A DNA stretch of 64,000 nucleotides, from NCBI RefSeq assembly GCF_020150455.1, contig NZ_CP083740.1, positions 3,720,001 through 3,784,000 on the forward strand, written 5' to 3'. The translations under genes were made by a program, and so were the position numbers. This DNA comes from Bremerella sp. TYQ1 (GTDB taxonomy: Bacteria; Planctomycetota; Planctomycetia; Pirellulales; Pirellulaceae). Positions 44,775-52,907 of this stretch are shown piece by piece; positions within the stretch are counted from its first letter, which is position 1; every line of letters begins with the position of its first letter. The notes under the pieces are model-generated. The model ran no database searches. It was not told where the DNA came from and saw only the letters and a program-made list of their open reading frames with translations.

Positions 44775-45458
44775 TTAGTCGGTGATGTCTGTTTGTGGGT
44801 TTGACTGCCTGAGCCATTCCACGTCATCTCGAGACAGTGAGGATTCTTCCAGGTTCAATAGCCTTAACTCGCAACTCTTCACCATACTGTCCAGTAGGTC
44901 TCTATCCATTACTTCACACTCAAGACAATGCACTTCACGCACACCGGGAAGCCCGACAATGCTATCGACCAATTCCTCATTAACACTGACCCGGTAGAAA
45001 TAGAGATCTTCTAGATAACCGCAATCACCACTATTCGGAATGGAGATCAACGTCCCAGGCTCATCGCATATGACCATAAGCATCTGCAAGCTAGACAGCT
45101 TATGCAACGCGGAAATAACTGACTGGCTACGACTGCTGGCGTCACGTAATTCAACGCACCAAATGTGTGAATTACTCGCGAAAGATTCTTCCCAAGCGGC
45201 ATCTTCTTCGTAATTTGAAATAGATATTTCGGTGGCGTAAAAGCCAATCCCAAGAGGCTCGAAGCACCAAGACAAAAAGGAAGGTCCGCCATACCTCGTT
45301 TCATGGACCTGCACGCCATTCTTTTTTAGTGCGTCCATTGCATAAGATGCCTGCATTGAATAGCCGCTTGTCACACCTAAAACGACGCAAGTTAGCAGCA
45401 AGACAACAAAGAGAGTTCTGATGCTGAATTTCAAGTCCACGAATTGCACCATTTCCAA
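44775..45458 (-). CDS. membrane-anchored protein of the planctomycete FSIRTLF type
   Basis: A 227-residue protein. The N-terminus (LKFSIRTLFVVLLLTCVVLGVTSGY) is a single-helix anchor of a type very common in planctomycete orphan proteins. The rest (about 60-227) has leucine-rich-repeat-like segments (LHKLSSLQMLMVICDEPG, SIVGLPGVREVHCLECEVMD, KSCELRLLNLEESSLSRDDVEWL). It probably forms a small LRR-type domain outside the membrane. No function can be given. Similar anchors occur at 45536. Confidence 0.65.
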   Translation of the reverse strand: MEMVQFVDLKFSIRTLFVVLLLTCVVLGVTSGYSMQASYAMDALKKNGVQVHETRYGGPSFLSWCFEPLGIGFYATEISISNYEEDAAWEESFASNSHIWCVELRDASSRSQSVISALHKLSSLQMLMVICDEPGTLISIPNSGDCGYLEDLYFYRVSVNEELVDSIVGLPGVREVHCLECEVMDRDLLDSMVKSCELRLLNLEESSLSRDDVEWLRQSNPQTDITD

Positions 45459-45535
45459 TTGTTGAATGCGATACTAAAGCCCTGACTTTTCTTAGCCCAG
45501 CGATAGCCCTCGCGGACACGTTTTCACTGTCATCC

Positions 45536-45979
45536 TTAGGGCTTGTCTTTCCGCAGCACTATCAATGCCAGCGAGCCTGGCCGTCGCTCAACCAGGTTTA
45601 CCGTTCTTCCTTTGATCATCGCGGAATCGAAGTACTTCTTAATTTCACTTGCCTGGGACGCGTCTGAAAACTCGATTCGGAACGTCCTACGGGAAGTTGC
45701 GAGTACTTTCAGATCGTCATAAATCTCGTGAAGATCCGCGACGACGAAATTGCTTGGCTTTCGATTTGTCCATGACTCGGCAGCCCCGCTCGGCATAAAA
45801 GGCCCAAAGCTCACATAGATCGCCTTATCGCTATAGGAAACCGCGCCCCCATGACTCAGAACCGCTTCAACCGACCGCTCAAAAGGGTCGTGGAAGTACC
45901 AGGCACACATCGCTGCCAAGACAGCCGTTATCAGCAATAACGCCTTCAGAGATATTTGGAATTTCGCGATCGAAATCAT
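45536..45979 (-). CDS. small membrane-anchored protein, unknown
   Basis: A 147-residue protein. The start at 45979 gives MISIAKFQISLKALLLITAVLAAMCAWYF, a single membrane anchor of the same planctomycete kind as the gene at 44775. The rest is a small alpha/beta domain (EAVLSHGGAVSYSDKAIYVSF, RRTFRIEFSDASQASEIKKYF, SLALIVLRKDKP). The frame extends 7 codons upstream with MLVIGRS. No family is recognised. Confidence 0.6.
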   Translation of the reverse strand: MISIAKFQISLKALLLITAVLAAMCAWYFHDPFERSVEAVLSHGGAVSYSDKAIYVSFGPFMPSGAAESWTNRKPSNFVVADLHEIYDDLKVLATSRRTFRIEFSDASQASEIKKYFDSAMIKGRTVNLVERRPGSLALIVLRKDKP

Positions 45980-46156
45980 ACTTCGACCTATTACGAGCAT
46001 GAAGATGGCTATCCGACAAAGACGCCGGTAGCCATTCTACGTCACTACCCGTGTAAATAGGAATCTCCCAGTTGCGGAGCCCCCAAAGTAAAAGATGCCA
46101 CGGTATGACAGATCAGGATCGCGAGCGAGTGTTCGTAAAATCGTTGCCAGCGTTGC

Positions 46157-46194
46157 GTGGCACGCTTGACATCAGATTCGACTGAGCGTGCCAC
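46157..46194. repeat. GTGGCACGCT inverted repeat
   Basis: GTGGCACGCT (46157-46166) and AGCGTGCCAC (46185-46194) are perfect inverted repeats around 18 bases. Related GTGCCACCC/GGGTGGCAC words occur at 47938-47965 and 52846-52856, so it may belong to a second dispersed family. Confidence 0.45.
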
Positions 46195-46200
46195 CCGGAG

Positions 46201-46578
46201 TCACCTTCTCATGCACCAGGTCGCGAAACGCGAAAAAACGATTCCATACAGGATCCACGGCAACCCAACAACTATTGCATAGACTGCGAGGGCCACGAAA
46301 TTTGAAGAGTACTCAAAACTGTCAAACCACACGCTCCAAGGAAGATCAGCTAGAAAAAACGGAAGCCACACTAACATGCCGCTGTCCGCATGCGGCCCAC
46401 CAATTGCCACAGGGTTTAAAAGTAAGCCATATACCAGCACTAGAGCTAGGCGAAAACCGTATATCATCAACCCACATGCAACATGCCACTTAAGGCTGCT
46501 GTTATCGCAACTTGCTTCTTCTGTCTTCTTTTTCTGGGATCGATTGCAATTTGGCGAACCGTAGGGATTGTCGTCCAT
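46201..46578 (-). CDS. small membrane protein, unknown
   Basis: A 125-residue protein. The first 30 residues are polar and Lys-rich (NRSQKKKTEEAS). Three hydrophobic segments follow: ACGLMIYGFRLALVLVYGLLL, MLVWLPFFLADLPWSVWF and FVALAVYAIVVGLPWILYGIVF. A short basic tail ends it. There is no recognisable family. It is flanked by the GTGGCAC repeat and the inverted-end element at 46631. Confidence 0.55.
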   Translation of the reverse strand: MDDNPYGSPNCNRSQKKKTEEASCDNSSLKWHVACGLMIYGFRLALVLVYGLLLNPVAIGGPHADSGMLVWLPFFLADLPWSVWFDSFEYSSNFVALAVYAIVVGLPWILYGIVFSRFATWCMRR

Positions 46579-46630
46579 AGTAGCTTTATCATAATCGCAT
46601 CCGTTATTCCAGATACACTAATATTGGAGT

Positions 46631-46735
46631 TAAAAGGGGGACGGGGGGCTTTTTGACTGAGTAGGGTGCATCGCAGTCGAACAACGGACAGGGATCTTTA
46701 ACTGTGCCTACCGAATAAGACCCCGTCCCCTTTTA
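46631..46735. mobile_element. 105-bp inverted-end element, copy 1
   Basis: TAAAAGGGGGACGGGG (46631-46646) and CCCCGTCCCCTTTTA (46721-46735) are inverted ends, with one extra G on the left. The left inner part (CTTTTTGACTGAGTAGGGTGCATCGCAG) is shared with copy 3 at 48976. There is no coding capacity, so it is a non-autonomous element or REP-like repeat. The right end forms the stop codon of the ankyrin gene. From general knowledge, GGGGAC-rich repeats in related genomes are associated with REP-type tyrosine transposases; none is present here. Confidence 0.7.
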
Positions 46736-47650
46736 TTTCCCCTCGGTGCTAGGAGCGATTTCGGAAGGTTGTTGATCGTCAATTTTACGATAATTCTTGG
46801 AAAGCCACACGATCGCAGGCTCGTACTCTTCAATCTTGCGGCCTAGCCTTCTGGCCTGGGCGATTTCCCACTCCAATGCGTCCGCGATGTCTTCTCCTTT
46901 ATCATCTTGGATACTTGGGTCTGCGCCAGCTTCCAACAACGTGACGCACAGACGAGGTGCATTGTGAACGGCCCAATGACATGGGGTGTAACCATACGCG
47001 CCCTGGGTATTCACTTCGATCCCCAGTTCTAGCATCACATCGATGTCCTCCTTATTGGCGGGGCATGGCATTCTGCTAAGCACAAGGTGCAGCAAACTGT
47101 TTCCGCCGATAGTCGCCTGATTCGGGTCGTCAGAAAATGGTAGTGCCGCCACGCAATATTGCGGATAAAGACACTGAATGCTGGTGAAAAAAATATTGGA
47201 ACCTTCGATAAAGCTGACATCATACGCTTTGCACGGTACGTCTTCCTTGAGCATTTGATCTGGGTTGGCTCCATATTCAAGTAGGAGTCGAAATGCTTCC
47301 ATATTGCGCTCGGCGAATGCCCAATGTAGCAGAGTGAATCCGTACTTCCCCCCTGCGTTGATATCCGGTGATCGCTTGAGCAATTCCTCAAGTTTTGTTT
47401 GATCTCGTGCAGTAACAGCCTGGCAAATTTGAACAAATTCTCCATCTTGGAAAAAGTCCTTCGGCTCCCATTTTTCCGCTTGAACGATTGTGTACCTCTC
47501 TTTTCGGACCTTCACCGGCGAATTAACAGGACTTGGTGCTAGGGCTGTTTTCTTTTCTTGACATCCGGCGGTAAGCATCACCACGAAAAGAATCCCAAGC
47601 ATCCAAGTTGAGATTGCAGGAACTGAATGGTTAGTCCTCCGATGTGCCAT
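46733..47650 (-). CDS. ankyrin-repeat lipoprotein
   Basis: A 305-residue protein. The start at 47650 gives MAHRRTNHSVPAISTWMLGILFVVMLTAGC, a lipoprotein-type signal with Cys at about residue 30. The frame is open further upstream. Ankyrin repeats occupy about 90-270 (YGFTLLHWAFAERNMEAFRLL, GNSLLHLVLSRMPC, YGYTPCHWAVHNAPRLCVTLL), with a longer spacer between the first and second pairs. Ankyrin stacks bind proteins, so an adaptor role outside the membrane is likely. Its stop codon TAA (46735-46733) is supplied by the inverted-end element. Confidence 0.75.
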   Translation of the reverse strand: MAHRRTNHSVPAISTWMLGILFVVMLTAGCQEKKTALAPSPVNSPVKVRKERYTIVQAEKWEPKDFFQDGEFVQICQAVTARDQTKLEELLKRSPDINAGGKYGFTLLHWAFAERNMEAFRLLLEYGANPDQMLKEDVPCKAYDVSFIEGSNIFFTSIQCLYPQYCVAALPFSDDPNQATIGGNSLLHLVLSRMPCPANKEDIDVMLELGIEVNTQGAYGYTPCHWAVHNAPRLCVTLLEAGADPSIQDDKGEDIADALEWEIAQARRLGRKIEEYEPAIVWLSKNYRKIDDQQPSEIAPSTEGK

Positions 47651-47775
47651 CGTCGTAACAATTAACTCCCGTTGATTCTTCATATGGAAATGCATAAATA
47701 ATATTGCCAATTGAATCCGCATAAACCACTTTTCTTAGTACATCATCCTGAAATGAATATACAATGCAGGATAAC

Positions 47776-47898
47776 AACAGGGGACGGGGAGCTTTTGTGG
47801 ATCGCCAAGCAACGCTCCCATCCCCTAGCCAAAGGCAAAGCGGCACACGACATTCTCAAACGTGCCATCCTATCGAAAAAGCCCCCGCCCCCTTTTGT
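47776..47898. mobile_element. inverted-end element, copy 2
   Basis: CAACAGGGGACGGGGAGCTTTTG on the left and AAAAAGCCCCCGCCCCCTTTTGTG on the right are inverted ends of the same type as copy 1, about 120 bases apart. The middle (including CGCTCCCATCCCCTAGCC and GGCAAAGCGGCAC) differs from the other copies. No gene lies inside. Confidence 0.6.
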
Positions 47899-47973
47899 GC
47901 CCACCGCATCAAGTCTTATTTTTTTCGCGAGGTGATATCGTCACCAGCGTTGAGTGCCACCCAGCCCACTCTC

Positions 47974-48807
47974 TTAACGGTTCGCCGGAAGTACTTCCTC
48001 TATGACCTTATTGTCTTCTGAACAGATATAAGCAGGGCAATCAAAATTGGCCGCTACCATACCAGCAAGAATTGACGACAATTTAAGGATCACATCATCC
48101 TCCGAATGCGTACACCTCGACATGGGCACACACAGCGAAATATCTAATACTAGGTCTTTACCTCCTAGCATTGGATCTAGTTCGGGGTCATAGTAAAATA
48201 TTTTTGAAAGTGTTGCTTGCACCCCCATCGATGAGAAAATGAAATACTCATCGTAGACTGACGACACTGCCTTTTTTGTTTTCACATGGAATAGCTGGGC
48301 AAGCATTTCCTGTGCCTGTTCAAGAGTTCCTGCAAAACCGAACCGAATTCTAACCACTTTTGACATGACATCGCCTCTGACTAGCCGTTGCGTGTCGTGA
48401 TGGCACTTACAGATTACGAGATTTGTCGGCAATACCTCTTCCATGACCTCGTTATCTTCCGAACAGACGTAGACGGGGCAATCCATGCAGGCCGCCGTCA
48501 TAAGGGCGAGTATTATTGCGTACTCGAAAACCACGTCAGCATTGTCGTATAAATTGCCTGTCATCGAGGCATATATATTTATACTTATAACTGCATCGTT
48601 CCTGCTCAGTCGCGGGTCCCAGTCGGGATCGAAAAAGTCCCACTTGTATACCGATCCTTCTATTCCCATTGATTTAAAATAATAGACTGTGCTGCCATCT
48701 AGCGATGTGCCCCTTTGTAGCGGACTGTTGAATAGGTGCGATAGCCTCTCTTGCACCCGTTCGAGTGGGCTGTTGCAGTCGAAACGGATCTTTCGAGTTA
48801 TTGGCAT
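47974..48807 (-). CDS. internally duplicated protein of unknown function
   Basis: A 277-residue soluble protein made of two similar halves (about 1-130 and 149-277). Shared blocks include KIRFDCNSPLERVQERL with RIRFGFAGTLEQAQEML, and YYFKSMGIEGSVYKWDFFDPDWDP with YFIFSSMGVQATLSKIFYYDPELDP. The pair CPVYVCSEDNEVMEEVLPTN and CPAYICSEDNKVIEEVLPAN is nearly identical. The second half begins with its own Met (MSKVVRIRF), so it may derive from two tandem genes joined by loss of a stop. Family and function are not recognised. It has no signal peptide. Confidence 0.75.
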   Translation of the reverse strand: MPITRKIRFDCNSPLERVQERLSHLFNSPLQRGTSLDGSTVYYFKSMGIEGSVYKWDFFDPDWDPRLSRNDAVISINIYASMTGNLYDNADVVFEYAIILALMTAACMDCPVYVCSEDNEVMEEVLPTNLVICKCHHDTQRLVRGDVMSKVVRIRFGFAGTLEQAQEMLAQLFHVKTKKAVSSVYDEYFIFSSMGVQATLSKIFYYDPELDPMLGGKDLVLDISLCVPMSRCTHSEDDVILKLSSILAGMVAANFDCPAYICSEDNKVIEEVLPANR

Positions 48808-48975
48808 ATAAGTTCCTTCAACTTACCAGTCACCCAGTCCGCCCCATTTCCAGTGACTGGGGTGTTCGTATTCCAATAGATAATTTTGTCGCACTTTCTT
48901 TAGGAAGAAGCCATCCCCAAATATCTCAATTGCATTCAGAGGTCCTCCACCTTCTGTCGAGTTCTTGAAGCGACG

Positions 48976-49105
48976 AATAAAAGACGGCGGGAGTCTTTTC
49001 GACTGAGTGATACAGCTGAGGTTATCAATCGTCTGTCACTTTGCCTTTGGCCGTTGTCCTGAAACGCTGCATGGCGATTCCTAAAAAGCCCCCGTCCCCA
49101 TTTAT
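48976..49105. mobile_element. inverted-end element, copy 3
   Basis: The left side (AATAAAAGACGGCGGGAGTCTTTTCGACTGAGTGATAC) is a diverged version of the left end of copy 1. The right side (CCTAAAAAGCCCCCGTCCCCATTTATCA) matches its right end. The GACTGAGT core is conserved between the two. About 130 bases in total, without a gene. It lies just downstream of the NAD(P)-binding gene. Confidence 0.6.
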
Positions 49106-49128
49106 CATCTCCAGGCTAGGCCTAACAA

Positions 49129-49782
49129 CTATCGCACCAGTTTCTGGATTGCTTCTTTTACTGGGACGTCCCCGTCGGTTAGTTCGATGATCTCGCGGCG
49201 GATTTGTGGGGTGTCGATCAGTTCGGCTAACACGGCGGCTACGTTGCCTCGGGCCACGTTGCCATACGGCAAAGCCAAACCGGCGGCGACTTGGCCGTTG
49301 CCTTCTTCGGTGACCAACGTGCCAGGCCGGAGGATGACCCAATCGAAGTCGGTGGCGGCCAACGCGTTGTCGGCCATGCGTTTGGTTTTGATGTAATGCT
49401 CGAAACCTTCTTTCCGCTCCGCATCGCGGCGAGCATCGGGAAACGCCGAAACGACGTACAGCCGCTTGATGCCGTTCGCTTTCGCGGCATCCATCATCTT
49501 GATCACCCCGCCACCGTCGATCGCGGTTGTTCGCTCTGGCCCACTGCCTGCCGCCCCGGCCGAAAAGACCAACACGTCGCAACCCTTGGTCGCTTCGGCC
49601 AGCTGTTCGGTGGTTATGTCGATGATATCAGCGAGCACCCCTTTCGCACCTGCCGCTTGCAACTGTTCGGCTTGCTCTGGCTTGCGATGCAGACCTGTCA
49701 CTTCGTGCCCAGCGGCAACCAACTTCGGCACCAACCGCGACCCAACACCTCCGGTCGAACCAATGATAAAGACGTGACTCAT
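49129..49782 (-). CDS. NAD(P)-binding SDR/NmrA-like protein
   Basis: A 217-residue Rossmann-fold protein. The nucleotide-binding glycine motif is IGSTGGVGSRLVPKLVAAGHEV. Further patterns are DVLVFSAGAAGSG, RLYVVSAFPDARRD and WVILRPGTLVTEEG, typical of atypical short-chain reductases of the YwnB/NmrA group. The catalytic YxxxK is replaced by a short HYIKTKRMAD segment, so activity is uncertain. It may be a redox-sensing or quinone-type reductase. It stands alone. Confidence 0.85.
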   Translation of the reverse strand: MSHVFIIGSTGGVGSRLVPKLVAAGHEVTGLHRKPEQAEQLQAAGAKGVLADIIDITTEQLAEATKGCDVLVFSAGAAGSGPERTTAIDGGGVIKMMDAAKANGIKRLYVVSAFPDARRDAERKEGFEHYIKTKRMADNALAATDFDWVILRPGTLVTEEGNGQVAAGLALPYGNVARGNVAAVLAELIDTPQIRREIIELTDGDVPVKEAIQKLVR

Positions 49783-50138
49783 CGCTTCTCCTTCTGCTCG
49801 AAACGTTCTCAGGCATCGCCCAAAATCAGACGACGATGCGTTGTCTCACCATAACGGCTCTCGCACCGTCAAGCCACACCTGGCAATGCTACGGCTGCTG
49901 GCCGAGCAGAAGTTGCCGAAAAGATCGTCTGGAAGTGGAAGCGTTTCGTGGCGTGCCCCTATTGTACGCAAGTATGCGCACACTTTGCCAAAAGTATTTA
50001 CGACCTTTTGATCAATACCGCGCGGAGATCACCCTGCGCAAACTCGCCATACTCGCCTGTTTTTCTGCCCATGAAGGACGACAAGACACCGCGATTGAGA
50101 TCGTTTCCGGCAGGCGACTGTCGGCCGATTGGCGCATG
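49783..50138. other. intergenic stretch, no gene seen
   Basis: The open frames here have no protein-like pattern. It should contain the promoter of the leftward NAD(P)-binding gene and lies beyond the terminator of the Gfo/Idh gene. No clear repeats were found. Confidence 0.4.
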
Positions 50139-50169
50139 AAAAACGGCACCTCGCGAAGGTGCCGTTTTT
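50139..50169 (-). terminator. terminator after the Gfo/Idh gene
   Basis: AAAAACGGCACCT (50139-50151 region) pairs with AGGTGCCGTTTTT across a short CGCGA loop. T runs on both sides make it bidirectional. It lies 27 bases past the stop of the leftward oxidoreductase. Confidence 0.88.
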
Positions 50170-50195
50170 GGTTTGAAATGTTAAGCTATTGGCCA

Positions 50196-51680
50196 TTAGG
50201 AGGCAGGATCTTTGCCGTCGATCCATGGGCCTTCCAGCTTCTGATGGTCTGGATCGTTGATGGTCGAACCTTTGTCGCCAGCTTTCCAGCCAGGGACATG
50301 CTCAGGCTTGCCACGTTCCTTGGAGACTTTCTCCCACTTCTTCGACCAGGAACCGTCTGCTTCGCTGATCGTCATCGTTTCGTCGTCGAAGCGATAAACT
50401 TTGCCTTCGCGATAGCTGCGTGCACCAAGGTTCACCAACACGATTGCCGCGGCGCCGAGATCTGGTGGGTTGTTACACGACTGCGGCTCGTTGTTCTCGA
50501 TCGCAGCGATCCAGTTCTCGAAGTGTGCCTTCGTCTGATCTTTCGGTGCTTCCTGGGAAGCCTTCATCACCTGACGTTCGTACGGCAGAACGGTTGGGCT
50601 GATGTGCGTGACTTGAGGTCGTTCCGGAACGAACGTGAATTCGCCGGAGCTATCTGGTCGATCGAACAGAATCGAACCGTCGTGTCCACGAACCAGTTGT
50701 TCAACTGGGGTTTCCGAGGCAGCCATCGTCGCGGTGACGAGACCTTGGCAGCCTTCGTTAAATTCGGCCACAACGGTCGCAACGTCTGGCACTTCGCGGC
50801 CGTCATATTCGAGGTAAAGACCACCGCTGCCGGTGATGCGAGCTGGGTAACGTAGCCCGGTTGCCTTCATCATCTGCGTGGTTCGGTGGACGAACAAGTC
50901 GGTGAACATCCCGCTACCGAATTCCCAGAAACGTCGCCACTGAGCAAACACGGCACGATCGAATGGCTGATCTTCGGCCAAACCTTCTTCCACACCCAGA
51001 AATCGCTTCCAATCGATCGTCTTAGGCGACATGTCTTTCGACAACTTGTAATAGCGCCACTGGCCGAGGTCGGAGTTACGGAAGTATTCAGTCTGATACA
51101 TCAGGACTTTGCCGAGCAGACCTTCGTCGATCTTTTCTCGTGCTGCATCCCAAATCGGGAGGCTGGTCCCTTGAACGCCGACCTGCATGACTTTGCCGCT
51201 GTCTTTCCAGACGCGGACCAGTTCGATCGCTTCTTCGACCTGCTTGACCATCGGCTTTTCGCAATAGACATGCATGTCGCCTTGCAGGGCTTCGATGGCT
51301 TGAATGGCATGCCAGTGGTCTGGCGTACCGATGCTGACAGCGTCGAGGTTTTCCTTGGCGTACATGTCGCGGAAGTCGACGTAGCGAGCAACTTTGCCGC
51401 CGTTTTCTTTTTCGATATAGTCGGCGGCGCGATTGCGGTTGTGCTCGTAGACATCGCAAACGGCGACCAATTCGATGTTGGCCCCTTCCTTCGCGATCTT
51501 CGAGAGGCTCTTAACGTGGGCACCGAAACCACGTCCACCGACACCGACGAAACCGATACGGAGCTTCGAGTTGGCGTCGGCAGCTTGCGACTTCTGGGCC
51601 TGCATGGCAAGCGAAGTCGCCGCAACGCCGGCGGCGGATGATTTCAAAAAAGTTCGACGCGATGCATCGGAAGCGCTCAT
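50196..51680 (-). CDS. Gfo/Idh/MocA oxidoreductase with Tat signal
   Basis: A 494-residue protein. The N-terminus has a twin-arginine signal (SDASRRTFLKSSAAGVAA), so it is exported folded. The NAD(P)-binding Rossmann domain follows (LRIGFVGVGGRGFGAH). The conserved EKP motif is in MHVYCEKPMVKQVEE, and the C-terminal Gfo/Idh alpha/beta domain is present. These enzymes oxidise or reduce sugars or their derivatives. Many exported copies exist in planctomycetes and some act on 3-keto sugars, which fits the DUF1080 genes in this window. The exact substrate is unknown. It is monocistronic. Confidence 0.92.
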   Translation of the reverse strand: MSASDASRRTFLKSSAAGVAATSLAMQAQKSQAADANSKLRIGFVGVGGRGFGAHVKSLSKIAKEGANIELVAVCDVYEHNRNRAADYIEKENGGKVARYVDFRDMYAKENLDAVSIGTPDHWHAIQAIEALQGDMHVYCEKPMVKQVEEAIELVRVWKDSGKVMQVGVQGTSLPIWDAAREKIDEGLLGKVLMYQTEYFRNSDLGQWRYYKLSKDMSPKTIDWKRFLGVEEGLAEDQPFDRAVFAQWRRFWEFGSGMFTDLFVHRTTQMMKATGLRYPARITGSGGLYLEYDGREVPDVATVVAEFNEGCQGLVTATMAASETPVEQLVRGHDGSILFDRPDSSGEFTFVPERPQVTHISPTVLPYERQVMKASQEAPKDQTKAHFENWIAAIENNEPQSCNNPPDLGAAAIVLVNLGARSYREGKVYRFDDETMTISEADGSWSKKWEKVSKERGKPEHVPGWKAGDKGSTINDPDHQKLEGPWIDGKDPAS

Positions 51681-52046
51681 GAGCGAAGGTCTCCATCGAT
51701 GGTTAGGCAGGATAATTTGTAGATTCTGGCGAGACTAGTCGCACGTTCTATCAAACCAAGAGCGACCGCGAAAAACAATATCCCATTTGCGCAATAGTCT
51801 CTCACTTACCCCTCGATAGGAATAATTTCGTGCTGTGAAGCACTCGCCTAGAATCGCTTCGATTTGGCCAAGAAAAGTTTGATTTCGGCGAATACCCATT
51901 CGAGCCCAGCGATTTATCGCGGGAATACGTCTTCCAGACGAAGCGAAACTTCACATGTGTTGAGACGTAACTACCCAATTGGAGCGATAGAATCGACTTC
52001 GCGGCGTTTTGCGTCTTATCCTGTTTCTGAAACGGAGGTGGAAGTC
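51681..52046. other. divergent promoter region, no gene seen
   Basis: It separates the leftward Gfo/Idh gene from the rightward membrane gene at 52047, so it must carry both promoters. No clear -35/-10 pair, repeat or small gene could be recognised. Confidence 0.4.
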
Positions 52047-52718
52047 ATGTCTCGTCTTGTTGCGTTTGCTTTTCTGTTCTCGTTAACGTGCTGTTTCGTT
52101 CAGCCGACCGTCTACGGCCAAGATGCCGCCGGCGATACGCCGATGGTGGAAGCAGCCGCCGCCCCGGAAGCTGGCACTCCGCAAGCAACCGAAGAGGAAG
52201 CCCCTAAGGAGCAACTAGCCGAACCAGAGGAAGTCAACGAACCCAAAGGAGAACTTCCAACCCACTTGGAAGACATCGCCAAAAGTGTTGACGATTCCGA
52301 AACGGCTAAGGAGACCAGTGCAGGCATTTTAACGCCCATTTACCTGGTCGCCGAAGCGTTGGAATTCCCTGCGTTTCATTGGCTGGCGTTCGCATTGATG
52401 CTCTCCGGTGTGATCGGTTTTGCCCTGCAGTTGGTCATCGGAAAACTGGTCGTCGTGGCCCATCTCGGCTTCAGCATTCGCGAGATCCTGTCGGACGTGC
52501 TCAGTTTTGTGATCAGCCTGGTCGGTCTCGTACTGACGACGCAAGCTGCGGCTCAAAACTCGACGTTCACACAAAGTCCGTTCGCGGTTCTTTCGGCCAG
52601 CGTTGTCGGCTTGATCTTGGGTATCCTGCTTTACTTCTGGGGACAAGCCCAGGAAGTGGATGCGGTCCGTGGACGCCGTGCTGCCGCGGCCGAGCAGAAG
52701 GCGAAAGAGAAAGCTTAA
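52047..52718 (+). CDS. exported membrane protein with acidic linker
   Basis: A 223-residue protein. Start 52047 has GGAGG 8-9 bases upstream and gives a signal peptide (MSRLVAFAFLFSLTCCFVQPTVYGQ). An acidic, Ala/Glu/Pro-rich linker spans about 27-90. Three membrane segments follow: FHWLAFALMLSGVIGFALQLVIG, ILSDVLSFVISLVGLVLT and FAVLSASVVGLILGILLYFWG, then a charged C-terminus (RGRRAAAAEQKAKEKA). I know no family. It is monocistronic and ends at a terminator. Confidence 0.75.
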   Translation: MSRLVAFAFLFSLTCCFVQPTVYGQDAAGDTPMVEAAAAPEAGTPQATEEEAPKEQLAEPEEVNEPKGELPTHLEDIAKSVDDSETAKETSAGILTPIYLVAEALEFPAFHWLAFALMLSGVIGFALQLVIGKLVVVAHLGFSIREILSDVLSFVISLVGLVLTTQAAAQNSTFTQSPFAVLSASVVGLILGILLYFWGQAQEVDAVRGRRAAAAEQKAKEKA

Positions 52719-52767
52719 TCTTTCCCATGCTATCAGATGCCCTGTACAAGCATCGAGAACTTTTTTG

Positions 52768-52802
52768 TGCGGCCGATTTTCCCTGACAATCGGCCGCATT
52801 TT
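52768..52802 (+). terminator. intrinsic terminator
   Basis: TGCGGCCGATT (52768-52778) pairs with AATCGGCCGCA (52788-52798) around a 9-base loop, followed by TTTT. It ends the transcript of the gene at 52047. Confidence 0.9.
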
Positions 52803-52907
52803 GCTTATCACATGCCCCAGTCATTGCTAGAATGAGGGGGCATCGGGTGGCACTCGTTCCCCCGCAATTGTGCTCACAAATTGTCTCTTCTCCAACAAGG
52901 CGGAACC

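Noticed and set aside
44147..49105. CRISPR array
   Set aside because: The repeats are spaced by kilobases and inverted at their ends, with no regular 20-40 base spacers and no cas genes.
49836..50855. Long rightward open frame of 339 codons
   Set aside because: It overlaps the well supported Gfo/Idh gene on the other strand and its product has no protein-like pattern; the first part covers an intergenic region.
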